Assembly (NCBI GenBank): GCA_910585285.1
Contig: CAJUDL010000079.1
Location: forward strand, 1-8,954
DNA length: 8,954 nt
From: an uncultured Muribaculaceae bacterium
GTDB taxonomy: Bacteria > Bacteroidota > Bacteroidia > Bacteroidales > Muribaculaceae
Direction: 5' to 3'
Part shown: positions 1 through 6,599 of the stretch, in pieces
How the letters are laid out: every line of letters begins with the position of its first letter
How positions within the stretch are numbered: position 1 is the first letter of the stretch
The notes under the pieces: model-generated
What the model saw: only the letters and a program-made list of their open reading frames with translations
The model's database searches: none
Told to the model about the DNA's origin: nothing
Translations under genes and position numbers: made by a program

Positions 1-319
1 AACTATTCTTTTTTGAGGGACAGCAGTCGTCAAGCATCTGTGAAAACAGTTGCCGGGCAAGTCTCCAGTTCTCTGCGTTGATGCAATACTTTACTTTTGG
101 CGGCTCGATGGTGCCTTGTATCAGCCCCGCATCTTTCAACTCGCTTAAATGTTGCGACACAGTAGCTTTTGCAATCGGAAGTACCTCGTGTATGTCGCCA
201 AAGAAACATTCGTTTCTCTGAGCGAGAAAATGTAGGATTGCTATACGGGTGGGATGTCCCATCGCTTTAGCGAACCTCGCAAGACGCTCCTGTTCAGGCG
301 TTATCTCTAATTTTGACAT
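1..319 (-). CDS. ArsR-family winged-helix repressor (3' end beyond window edge)
   Basis: The start is the ATG whose complement lies at 317-319. The frame stays open for 106 codons to the left edge, so the gene is partial, probably lacking only its last few residues. I translated it by hand. Residues 8-33 (EQERLARFAKAMGHPTRI and onward) match the first helices of ArsR/SmtB repressors. Residues 49-66 (IAKATVSQHLSELKDAGL) form the helix-turn-helix, and the wing follows with a Tyr-Cys-Ile strand near 78-80. These proteins are small dimeric repressors, usually released from DNA by metal or by thiol chemistry. Cysteines are visible at 38, 79, 99 and 100. The classical arsenic-sensing ELCVCDL motif is absent, so the signal is unknown; the C-terminal Cys pair could sense thiols or metal. 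The regulated gene is probably the next one leftwards, outside the window. Confidence 0.88.
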   Translation of the reverse strand, partial: MSKLEITPEQERLARFAKAMGHPTRIAILHFLAQRNECFFGDIHEVLPIAKATVSQHLSELKDAGLIQGTIEPPKVKYCINAENWRLARQLFSQMLDDCCPSKKNS

Positions 320-341
320 ATTATCCTTTGTTTGGTGTTCG

Positions 342-373
342 TAAAATTACAAACAATATTTGACGTTGCCAAA
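342..373 (-). promoter_or_regulatory. Candidate Bacteroidetes promoter of the arsR-like gene
   Basis: On the minus strand TTTG (370-373) is followed after 20 nt by TAATTTTA (342-349). This matches the Bacteroidetes primary sigma pattern TTTG-N19-21-TAnnTTTG except for the last -7 base. Transcription would start near 335, giving a leader of about 15 nt before the ATG at 319. Confidence 0.55.
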
Positions 374-377
374 TATT
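355..377. promoter_or_regulatory. Perfect 8-bp dyad, likely ArsR operator
   Basis: AATATTTG (355-362) and CAAATATT (370-377) are perfect inverted copies separated by 7 nt. The dyad overlaps the -33 element of the arsR promoter and lies upstream of its -7 element, the usual place for an ArsR dimer to block RNA polymerase. ArsR/SmtB operators are typically AT-rich imperfect dyads of about this size. Binding by this protein is an inference from position. Confidence 0.5.
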
Positions 378-425
378 TTGTGGTTTATTTTTATGGCAAG
401 CCCATTATTTCATCTTTTTTAATTT

Positions 426-443
426 TACAACTTAACAGTTGTA
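426..443. repeat. Perfect 7-bp inverted repeat with 4-nt loop
   Basis: TACAACT (426-432) and AGTTGTA (437-443) flank TAAC. It lies in the divergent intergenic region between the arsR-like gene and the potassium channel gene. No clean T-run follows, so it resembles an operator half-site pair more than a terminator. It shares three bases with the next dyad. Confidence 0.5.
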
Positions 444-469
444 TTTGTTCTAAAAACATCCACAAATAC
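441..469. repeat. 8-bp inverted repeat, 13-nt spacer, overlapping the previous dyad
   Basis: GTATTTGT (441-448) and ACAAATAC (462-469) are perfect inverted copies. The left arm begins inside the right arm of the dyad at 426-443, so in RNA the two hairpins would be mutually exclusive. It also contains TTTG (444-447), which is 19 nt before TACGATTA (467-474), a weak match to a Bacteroidetes promoter pointing at the channel gene. No better promoter was found between 320 and 604. Confidence 0.4.
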
Positions 470-604
470 GATTAGGATGATGCCTTTTTGTGGTCAATAC
501 AACTTCAATGAATCTATTCTATAGGTGTGGATACCCCAATACGGCTCGGGGAAGAACTATCAGATATGAGGATTGTTCTAATAAGTAAGTAAAACATTAG
601 AGTT

Positions 605-1561
605 ATGAATGAGGGAATTTCTAATAAGTTGAAACATTTTTGGCATGTTGTTTCTAATGTGCGTCCGATAGTGTGGATATGTTTGTATCTGTGTTTGATG
701 CCTTTGTTCGCCCTTGTATATTATTGGATGCCCGACGGACAGTTTCGCATTCCTGAGAATGCCGGGACCGACTATGGATCGTGGTTGTATTATAGCATAG
801 TAACAATTACAACTCTCGGTTTTGGTGATTATACGCCGGCACATGGTTGGGCGCAGGCGGTAACCGCCATTGAGGTGATGTGTGGACTTGTTTTTCTTGG
901 ATTCTTTCTTAATTCTGTTGGATCGATGAAGTCGGAGATCGATGTCGAAACAGAAATCGAGAAGCAGCATCGTGTGCACCAGGCAACAGAATATGACAAG
1001 CTTATGAAGAATATTCCTGTTCTTCTACATAGGCTTAATATGTATCTCTCGTTTTGCTATGCCGTTACAACACCTGTAAACAAGAGGGGAGCGGGAGGTC
1101 AGTATAATCAGGACTTCCGGTTTAATGACATGCACGATCTTTATCTTCCTTCCGGTTTGCCAACGGATTATTCATCACGTCCGGCGGTCGAAGGATTGAT
1201 GGTCTGTGCCTCAAACACAAGTCTATATCTTGATTCGTTGCAATCGCATGTTGATCTGACCTTGTGGCCAGAGATGCTTGAAGATAGTTTCGCATTTGTG
1301 GCGGCATGTCAAATGTTTGTATCGGCAGACCTTCTAAAAGACTGGCCCGAGAAAGAGGTAAAGGAAAACTCTGCAACAACGGTAAAGGAAGCCATAAAGA
1401 AGATTTCCGATGACATAGAAGCCTGGAGTGGACCGGAAGAATCCGGCAAACGTTTTGATATGGCACCGGCAGTTGAGTTATATCATTTTATAAAGGAAAC
1501 TGGGAAACTCGCCCGTAAGATAGAACTTGCGGCAACGAGCATCGCCTCTTCTGGTAAATGA
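605..1561 (+). CDS. Two-TM potassium channel protein with long C-terminal domain
   Basis: This is a 318-residue inner-membrane protein. A hydrophobic helix at about 22-42 is followed by a pore loop (58-80) and a second helix at about 84-106. The pore carries the potassium-filter signature TLGFGD (70-75), a Phe variant of the canonical TxGYGD. This is the minimal Ion_trans_2 (KcsA-like) layout, so selective potassium conduction is very likely. Residues 107-318 are soluble and mostly helical-looking: a charged segment after TM2 (about 108-135), a Leu-rich stretch (138-152), then a domain I do not recognise. No GxGxxG nucleotide-binding loop of an RCK domain is visible, so gating is not explained by that common module. 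The ATG at 605 leaves a 20-residue cytoplasmic N-terminus. The stop is only 14 nt before the next gene, which suggests co-transcription with the two fimbrial-type genes. Confidence 0.88.
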   Translation: MNEGISNKLKHFWHVVSNVRPIVWICLYLCLMPLFALVYYWMPDGQFRIPENAGTDYGSWLYYSIVTITTLGFGDYTPAHGWAQAVTAIEVMCGLVFLGFFLNSVGSMKSEIDVETEIEKQHRVHQATEYDKLMKNIPVLLHRLNMYLSFCYAVTTPVNKRGAGGQYNQDFRFNDMHDLYLPSGLPTDYSSRPAVEGLMVCASNTSLYLDSLQSHVDLTLWPEMLEDSFAFVAACQMFVSADLLKDWPEKEVKENSATTVKEAIKKISDDIEAWSGPEESGKRFDMAPAVELYHFIKETGKLARKIELAATSIASSGK

Positions 1562-1575
1562 AAAGAGAATAGTTT

Positions 1576-2595
1576 GTGAAAAATCCTTTTATAACCATAT
1601 TGATTGCTTTTTGTGTTATATGTCCCAGTGTTGCATTCACAGGATGCACTTGGATATATGATTACCCATGTTGTTGTGAATGTGGTGAAGGAGACAAACC
1701 TTTCGAAGTCTTCAGTGACTGGCATGATTGTCCGAATGCCAATCCGGGAGGTATGGCTTATATCTTTTTCCCGGTGTCAGGTGGGGAGCCTTGGCGTTTT
1801 GATTTTCCCGGTAAAGAGGGTGGTCCGGTGCTGCTCCCGGATGGAGAATTCCATGTTATGGCATTTAATGATGACACATCCAATGTTTTGTTTGGGAATG
1901 AAGAAGATTATTCAGGGTTTTATTGTTATTGTAAGGAGACCGGACTGTACAATGGACTTGCATCTACACCGTCGGGCACTCCTGTCGGTGCGACGATAAC
2001 TGAAGACGGAGAGAAGGTCGTCTCACCTCCTGATGAAATGTGGGGAGAAAGTGTAGAATGGTTCTCTCTTGGTAATGATGGCGTGGCATATCGAAGGCAT
2101 GGCGTTGATCAGGAAACGACATATGGGAAGCGGATTTTTTTCATTTATCCCCATATGCTCACTCCCCGTTACAGGTATGTTGCCACTGGAATCAAAAATC
2201 TTTCCGGAGTGGCACGCATGTGTGCTTCGCTGAGCGGGATGGCTCCAGGTCTTGTACTCTCTTCGGGAAAACCTACGGGTGAACCAGCAACTTTGCCGGT
2301 TTCTGCTATTAAGACTAATGATGACGAAGTCGCGGGCACAATGTTTACCTTCGGTTCTTTGGCGAATGGCAACGTTTTAAATAAACTGACACTTTACTTT
2401 TGGATGACAGACGGGAAAAAGTATAAATATGAATTTGATGTGTCGCGCCAGATTGCTGATGCTCCCGACAAGATGAATGTTCTTATCACTGTCGGAAATA
2501 TTGACCTGCCGGAATCCGGATCTCCATCGGGCGACGGAGCCTTCGATGTGACAGTTGACGGCTGGGAGACATATATCATTGATATAAATTCTTGA
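1576..2595 (+). CDS. DUF5119-like fimbrial-associated lipoprotein
   Basis: This is a 339-residue secreted lipoprotein. The start is GTG. An in-frame TAG at 1570-1572 excludes anything upstream, and the next in-frame Met (residue 60) lies after the signal peptide, so GTG is essentially forced. A hydrophobic stretch (5-21) ends in a lipobox-like FTGC with Cys24 as the probable lipidated residue. The segment with FFPVSGGEPWRFDF, the LPDGEFHVMAFNDDT motif (about 93-107) and the closing VDGWE motif resemble DUF5119 proteins that accompany Mfa/FimA-type fimbrillins in Bacteroidales. A role as fimbrial accessory, anchor or minor subunit is inferred from this resemblance and from the fimbrillin gene 28 nt downstream. 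Odd feature: a cysteine cluster (Cys32, 33, 34, 36) just after the lipid anchor, plus a later YCYC pair. The family assignment is from remembered motifs, not a search. Confidence 0.72.
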   Translation: MKNPFITILIAFCVICPSVAFTGCTWIYDYPCCCECGEGDKPFEVFSDWHDCPNANPGGMAYIFFPVSGGEPWRFDFPGKEGGPVLLPDGEFHVMAFNDDTSNVLFGNEEDYSGFYCYCKETGLYNGLASTPSGTPVGATITEDGEKVVSPPDEMWGESVEWFSLGNDGVAYRRHGVDQETTYGKRIFFIYPHMLTPRYRYVATGIKNLSGVARMCASLSGMAPGLVLSSGKPTGEPATLPVSAIKTNDDEVAGTMFTFGSLANGNVLNKLTLYFWMTDGKKYKYEFDVSRQIADAPDKMNVLITVGNIDLPESGSPSGDGAFDVTVDGWETYIIDINS

Positions 2596-2623
2596 TTAAT
2601 AAACAAATAAATAAAGCAATACT

Positions 2624-3664
2624 ATGAAAGCATTATCTTTAGTTTTAGCATCTGTTGTCGGAGCGGTAGCTGTGTGCTCTTGTTCTGACCAGGAACCTAT
2701 TGTTGAGCAGGATACCGGAAAGGCTATAAGTTTTGGCGCGCTTGTACCAAATGCCACGCGTTCAACAGCTACTACAACCGCTACGATCAATAGTTTTCAG
2801 GTTTATGCCTTTACCGCGGGCAAGCCTTATATGGAAAATGTCACGGTGAGTCGTAACGGTGCCACATGGTCATACTCACCAGTGATGTATTGGCCTGAAA
2901 CGCCGGTTAATTTTTATGCATATAGTCCCGGTATATCGGTTTCTCCCTCAGAAGAGCCTTCGGGGCTGAATACTATTGTCAACTATAGCAATCAGGGCGA
3001 CACTGATTTCCTTTACGCTGTCAGTGTCGGGCAGGTTGCGAAATCAACTCCTGTCATGATGAATTTCCGGCATGCCATGTCGAAGGTGAATGTAAACTTG
3101 AGCAGTTCAAATTCAATGATAACGGTGAAAGTGTATCATGTGTCGCTACTTGATGTCAAGCACAAGGGTTCATTCACGTTCCCATCAACTTCTACAACTT
3201 CCGGTTCGCAACAGGGAGTTGGATATTGGAGCAATTTAAACTCCCCGATAGATATACTTACGTTTTATTCTTTCTCAGCGGATGAGGCGTTGACATTGAC
3301 CAATACTCCAGTTGATGTTACGGAAAAGAATCTTGAGATTGATTATATGTTGCCACAGCCACTGGAGAATGTAGATTTTAATGGGAACGAATTTACAGGA
3401 AATGCTATTCAGATAGATTGTGAGATTTTCGATGCGGCATCAGGTTCCAAGATATGGCCAAGACAAGACACGCCGGACTATTTGCTTGTGCCTCATACAT
3501 CATGTGGGCGTTTAATATATCCGCTCACGACCCCGGATATGACCGAATGGAAAATCGGATGCTCTTATATCTATAATATAAAGATAGATAATCCTAATGT
3601 GTTGAAACCCATTGACTTCAATGTTACGGTGGATGAATTCAATATTGACAATATAAGTCAGTAA
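2624..3664 (+). CDS. Fimbrillin family lipoprotein (Mfa-like/FimA-type)
   Basis: This 346-residue lipoprotein has a signal peptide (1-17) and a Cys-Ser-Cys site; Cys18 or Cys20 would be lipidated. Residues 34-40 (AISFGAL) and the stretch from about 85 (PVMYWPETPVNFYAYSP) are hallmarks of the Mfa-like fimbrillin family. So are the NFRHAMSKVNVNL strand (about 147-159) and the C-terminal strand IDFNVTVDEFN. Fimbrillins of this type are exported to the outer membrane as lipoproteins. In the best studied cases they are then cut after an Arg by a surface protease, freeing a groove for donor-strand polymerisation. Arg46 in NATRST, followed by a Thr-rich stretch, lies where such a cut would occur. 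The gene follows the DUF5119-like gene by 28 nt and ends just before a strong terminator, so it is probably last in the transcript. Whether it is a shaft or tip subunit cannot be told. Confidence 0.85.
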   Translation: MKALSLVLASVVGAVAVCSCSDQEPIVEQDTGKAISFGALVPNATRSTATTTATINSFQVYAFTAGKPYMENVTVSRNGATWSYSPVMYWPETPVNFYAYSPGISVSPSEEPSGLNTIVNYSNQGDTDFLYAVSVGQVAKSTPVMMNFRHAMSKVNVNLSSSNSMITVKVYHVSLLDVKHKGSFTFPSTSTTSGSQQGVGYWSNLNSPIDILTFYSFSADEALTLTNTPVDVTEKNLEIDYMLPQPLENVDFNGNEFTGNAIQIDCEIFDAASGSKIWPRQDTPDYLLVPHTSCGRLIYPLTTPDMTEWKIGCSYIYNIKIDNPNVLKPIDFNVTVDEFNIDNISQ

Positions 3665-3715
3665 TCTAAATAGATTAAGTAATAAAAATTAACCGATATA
3701 TGTAAGTAATAAAAA
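3662..3715. repeat. Small palindrome at fimbrillin stop plus 13-bp direct repeat
   Basis: TAATCT (3662-3667) and AGATTA (3672-3677) form a perfect 6-bp palindrome with a 4-nt loop that starts on the stop codon. TAAGTAATAAAAA then occurs twice, at 3676-3688 and 3703-3715, 27 bp apart. The second copy runs into the A-rich side of the terminator. This may be a local duplication; no function is evident. Confidence 0.5.
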
Positions 3716-3741
3716 CGCCGGGTAAATGTCCCGGCGTTTTT
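3711..3741. terminator. Bidirectional Rho-independent terminator
   Basis: A perfect 12-bp stem (3711-3722 with 3730-3741) closes a 7-nt loop. The GC core CGCCGGG/CCCGGCG is flanked by five A on the left and five T on the right, so it gives a hairpin plus U-tract on both strands. It ends the fimbrillin transcript (stop at 3664) and the converging phosphatase transcript (stop at 3751). Confidence 0.93.
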
Positions 3742-3750
3742 AATATCTAT

Positions 3751-4299
3751 TTAGATGTATTTTTTAAGTTCGTCGCAAGCATCCTCAAGCAGGTTTAGTA
3801 CAATCTCAAAACCGGCGGCTCCCTCCCAGTAAGGATCCGGCACGGAATCGGCTTCGGGATAATGAATCGCGAAATCACTCATTCTTGCAATCTTCTTTTC
3901 AGCATCAAGAGTTGGAGCTGCTTCGTGAAGATTGTCGATATTTTGGTCGTCCATTCCTAAAATAAGATCGAAATAATCGAAATCCGAAGGGCGGATTACG
4001 CGACTGTGGTGCTCAAGTCTGAGACCTCTTGCGAAGGCGGCATGCCGCATTCTGCGATCGGGAAGATCTCCTGCATGACCTCCATAAAATCCGGCGGAGT
4101 CAAGTTCCGGACGTCGGGAAGGGGGGAGCTCTTCGGTGATATGTCGCATAATCCCTTCAGCCGCAGGACTCCTGCAAATGTTGCCTAAACACACAAATAG
4201 TATTCTTACAGGTCTGTCTTCAGCATCAGCCTGCATTCGGGCTCTCTTGACTGCATTAAGACTTGCCTCACCCGGCTTTTCTCTATATATCTTTTCCAT
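3751..4299 (-). CDS. Low-molecular-weight protein tyrosine phosphatase
   Basis: This is a 182-residue cytoplasmic phosphatase that hydrolyses phosphotyrosine through a Cys-phosphate intermediate. The P-loop CLGNICRS starts at Cys37, the expected nucleophile, with Arg43 binding phosphate. Cys42 is the second Cys typical of redox-sensitive family members. DSAG (67-70), GMDDQN (115-120) and the DPYW acid loop (general acid Asp155) complete the fold. Family members are usually about 150-160 residues; this one has a charged N-terminal extension of about 30 residues. Met22 (ATG at 4236) would give the usual size, so the true start is uncertain. The ATG at 4299 is one nucleotide after the TGA of the GH97 gene, which favours it by translational coupling. 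In other bacteria such enzymes often oppose tyrosine kinases of capsule export, but no kinase or capsule gene is in view, so the target is unknown. Confidence 0.93.
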   Translation of the reverse strand: MEKIYREKPGEASLNAVKRARMQADAEDRPVRILFVCLGNICRSPAAEGIMRHITEELPPSRRPELDSAGFYGGHAGDLPDRRMRHAAFARGLRLEHHSRVIRPSDFDYFDLILGMDDQNIDNLHEAAPTLDAEKKIARMSDFAIHYPEADSVPDPYWEGAAGFEIVLNLLEDACDELKKYI

Positions 4300-4300
4300 A

Positions 4301-6436
4301 TCAGATGGGGAGGATGGAGATGGCGAAGCCCCCGCCGGCTGCTTCGTGGATCTTCATTTTGGTTTTGGGCGTTACCGTCTTTGTCTCTATTACGTATGCC
4401 TGAGGATTGTTCTTGTAGTGAGCATCTTTGGCATCGCGATATACCACAGCTTTGTATTTGCCGGCAGGAAGGAAGCTGAAGTCAACTTCAGCTGTGCGCG
4501 GATCCGCACCATTAGTGCCACCGACAAACCATTTCTCTTCACCTTTGGCTTTACGCGCTACAGTGAGATATTCCATCGGTTCTGCTTCAAGATAATAGCT
4601 CTTGTCCCAGTCAATCGCAACGTCCTTGATAAATTGGAATGCATCCATGAATTTCTCGTAGGTTTCCGGGAAATCAGCTGCCATCTGCAGCGGACTCGAC
4701 ATCGTGACGTAAAGCGACAACTGATTGGCAAGAGTTGTGTTAACCCACGATGTGTTTTTCGGATTGTATTTGCGCATATCATTCTCAAACAGACCGGGGG
4801 TATAATCCATAGGACCGCCAACAAGGCGTGTGAATGGAAGGATAGTAGTATGGCTGGGTTTGCTGCCACCGAATGCCTGATACTCCGATCCGCGAGCTGA
4901 TTCATTGCCAATCAGGTTTGGCCATGTGCGACAGATACCTGTAGGACGTACTGCCTCATGTGCGTTAATCATAATCTTATAATCGGCTGCTTTCTCAACT
5001 GCATACTGATAATGATTTACAAGCCATTGGCTAAAGTGGTTGCTTCCGGCGGGAATGATATTGCCTACGTAGCCGCTCTTTACGGCGTCATAACCATTAT
5101 CTTTCATGAATTTATAAGCCTCGTCCATGCGACGCTCATAATTGCGTACAGAGCTTGAGGTCTCGTGATGCATGATCATCTTAACTCCCTTCTCTTTTGC
5201 ATAGTCACGTATGGCAGGAAGATCGAAATCGGGATAAGGAGTAACAAAATCGAATACCTCATCCTTCATTTTGCCTGACCAATCTTCCCAACCTATATTC
5301 CAGCCCTCAACAAGCACACCATCAAAGCCATGCTTGGCGGCAAAGTCGATATATTTCTTCACGTTATCGGTTGTGGCGCCATGTTTTCCATGAGGTTTGG
5401 TTTTTGTGTAATCCACCTTGTCAAGATGGATATTGGGAAGATCGTTTGTATAGCTCCATTTGCTTTTACGGTTGATCATCTCCCACCAGACTCCAACATA
5501 TTTCATAGGCTTGATCCAGCTTGTATCCTCAATCTTGCAAGGCTCGTTGAGATTAAGTGTTATTCGAGATGCGAGGATGTCACGCGCATCATCGCTCACT
5601 ATGATAGTACGCCAGGGAGTGACGCAATCAGTCTGCATGTATGCCTTATCTCCAACCGCATCCGGAGTGAGGAGAGCCTTGAATGTATTGGTTTTGGTGT
5701 CAATTTCAAGATGCATGCAGGGATAATTGATAAGAGCAGCCTCATGAAGATTGATATATAAACCATCATCGCTTTTAAGCATTAAAGCTGTTTGCACGCC
5801 GTTATCAACCGGGATGGTAGTCCAATCGTATGTGGGACCTCTGACCTCATCCATTTTTGAGGGAATCTCAGACATGCGGCTGCGGGTATAATCAAACTCC
5901 TGAGTATCATAGTCGGCAGGAATCCAATAAGCCTCGTGGTCGGCAGGCATTGCAAACTCTGTCAACTCATCAGTAATGACGAAATAGCTGAGTTTCTTCT
6001 GCATCGGAAACTCATAACGGAAACCGAGACCGTCATCAAAAAGACGGAAGCGAAGCGACATCAGACGTTTTGTGTCTTTCTGACGTAGATTAACCACCAT
6101 CTCTTTGTAATGGTTACGGATATCTTTCTCTTCTCCCCAAACCGGTTGCCAGGTTTCATCTACAGATGTTGTATCGACGGAAACAACCTCAAACCCATTT
6201 TTAAGGGCTGTGCCATCTTTTACCTGTTTGGTTTTCTTGATCTCGAATCCGAGACGACTTGGTTTAACGACAGTCTTCCCTTTGAAATTAAGTTCATACT
6301 GTGGAGAGCCTTCACTGGTAAGTGAAAACTTCATAGTCAAATCACCATCCGGCGACATAAGGGTCTGTCCCATTACCGGCATAACTGAAGCCGCGAATAA
6401 GAAAAGAGCGGAACACCCCTTGAATTTTGTTGTCAT
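4301..6436 (-). CDS. susB-like: GH97 alpha-glucosidase, SusB-like, periplasmic
   Basis: With the ATG at 6436 this is 711 residues, close to the 738 of B. thetaiotaomicron SusB. It has a signal peptide (1-23, ending VMG before QTL), then the GH97 N-terminal beta-sandwich (about 26-290), the TIM barrel (about 300-560) and a C-terminal beta domain (about 615-710). The SusB acidic residues are all visible: Glu180 (DTQE), Glu377 (VEGW), Glu425 (HHET), Glu494 (NAHE), Glu512 (GNE) and Glu518 (GSEY). Their spacing equals that of SusB residues 194, 391, 439, 508, 526 and 532 as I recall them. This marks the inverting, calcium-dependent alpha-glucosidase branch rather than the retaining alpha-galactosidase branch. 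Expected role: release of glucose from alpha-glucans or malto-oligosaccharides in the periplasm. The frame extends to a TTG at 6484, but that lies in a repeat and would bury the signal peptide, so I reject it. No susC, susD or susR gene adjoins it. Confidence 0.94.
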   Translation of the reverse strand: MTTKFKGCSALFLFAASVMPVMGQTLMSPDGDLTMKFSLTSEGSPQYELNFKGKTVVKPSRLGFEIKKTKQVKDGTALKNGFEVVSVDTTSVDETWQPVWGEEKDIRNHYKEMVVNLRQKDTKRLMSLRFRLFDDGLGFRYEFPMQKKLSYFVITDELTEFAMPADHEAYWIPADYDTQEFDYTRSRMSEIPSKMDEVRGPTYDWTTIPVDNGVQTALMLKSDDGLYINLHEAALINYPCMHLEIDTKTNTFKALLTPDAVGDKAYMQTDCVTPWRTIIVSDDARDILASRITLNLNEPCKIEDTSWIKPMKYVGVWWEMINRKSKWSYTNDLPNIHLDKVDYTKTKPHGKHGATTDNVKKYIDFAAKHGFDGVLVEGWNIGWEDWSGKMKDEVFDFVTPYPDFDLPAIRDYAKEKGVKMIMHHETSSSVRNYERRMDEAYKFMKDNGYDAVKSGYVGNIIPAGSNHFSQWLVNHYQYAVEKAADYKIMINAHEAVRPTGICRTWPNLIGNESARGSEYQAFGGSKPSHTTILPFTRLVGGPMDYTPGLFENDMRKYNPKNTSWVNTTLANQLSLYVTMSSPLQMAADFPETYEKFMDAFQFIKDVAIDWDKSYYLEAEPMEYLTVARKAKGEEKWFVGGTNGADPRTAEVDFSFLPAGKYKAVVYRDAKDAHYKNNPQAYVIETKTVTPKTKMKIHEAAGGGFAISILPI

Positions 6437-6488
6437 AAATATGATATTAGGTTTATTATTTAATTTAAGTTTCGCAAGCTTCAACTTA

Positions 6489-6512
6489 AAGTTTATAAGT
6501 TTAAAAGTTTAT
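6489..6512. repeat. Three tandem 8-bp AAGTTTAW units
   Basis: AAGTTTAT (6489-6496), AAGTTTAA (6497-6504) and AAGTTTAT (6505-6512) lie end to end in the presumed 5' leader of the GH97 gene. The block is one half of the inverted repeat pairing with 6585-6599. Confidence 0.7.
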
Positions 6513-6599
6513 TAGATGCGAACATGACTTAGTTTTCATTTATTCGTGGCAAACAAATAAACTCATAAACTACGCTTGCGGGATTAAACTTTTAAACTT
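6497..6599. repeat. 15-bp inverted repeat with 73-bp spacer in the GH97 leader
   Basis: Positions 6497-6511 and 6585-6599 are exact reverse complements over 15 bp, all AT-rich with one G or C per half unit. In the GH97 transcript they could close a large stem. The right arm shares 2 bp with the hairpin at 6598-6624, so the structures nearly abut. Confidence 0.65.

Noticed and set aside
578..979. A 133-codon open frame on the minus strand
   Set aside because: It is antisense to the potassium channel pore region, has no recognisable domain, and its composition is that of a shadow frame.
1604..1999. A 131-codon plus-strand frame inside the DUF5119-like gene
   Set aside because: It is an overlapping alternate frame of a gene with a clear lipobox and family motifs; no independent support.
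4136..4900. A 254-codon open frame on the plus strand
   Set aside because: It lies antisense to the GH97 and phosphatase genes, whose motifs are intact. Its product is Cys/Arg/His-rich with no recognisable domain, as expected of an opposite-strand shadow.
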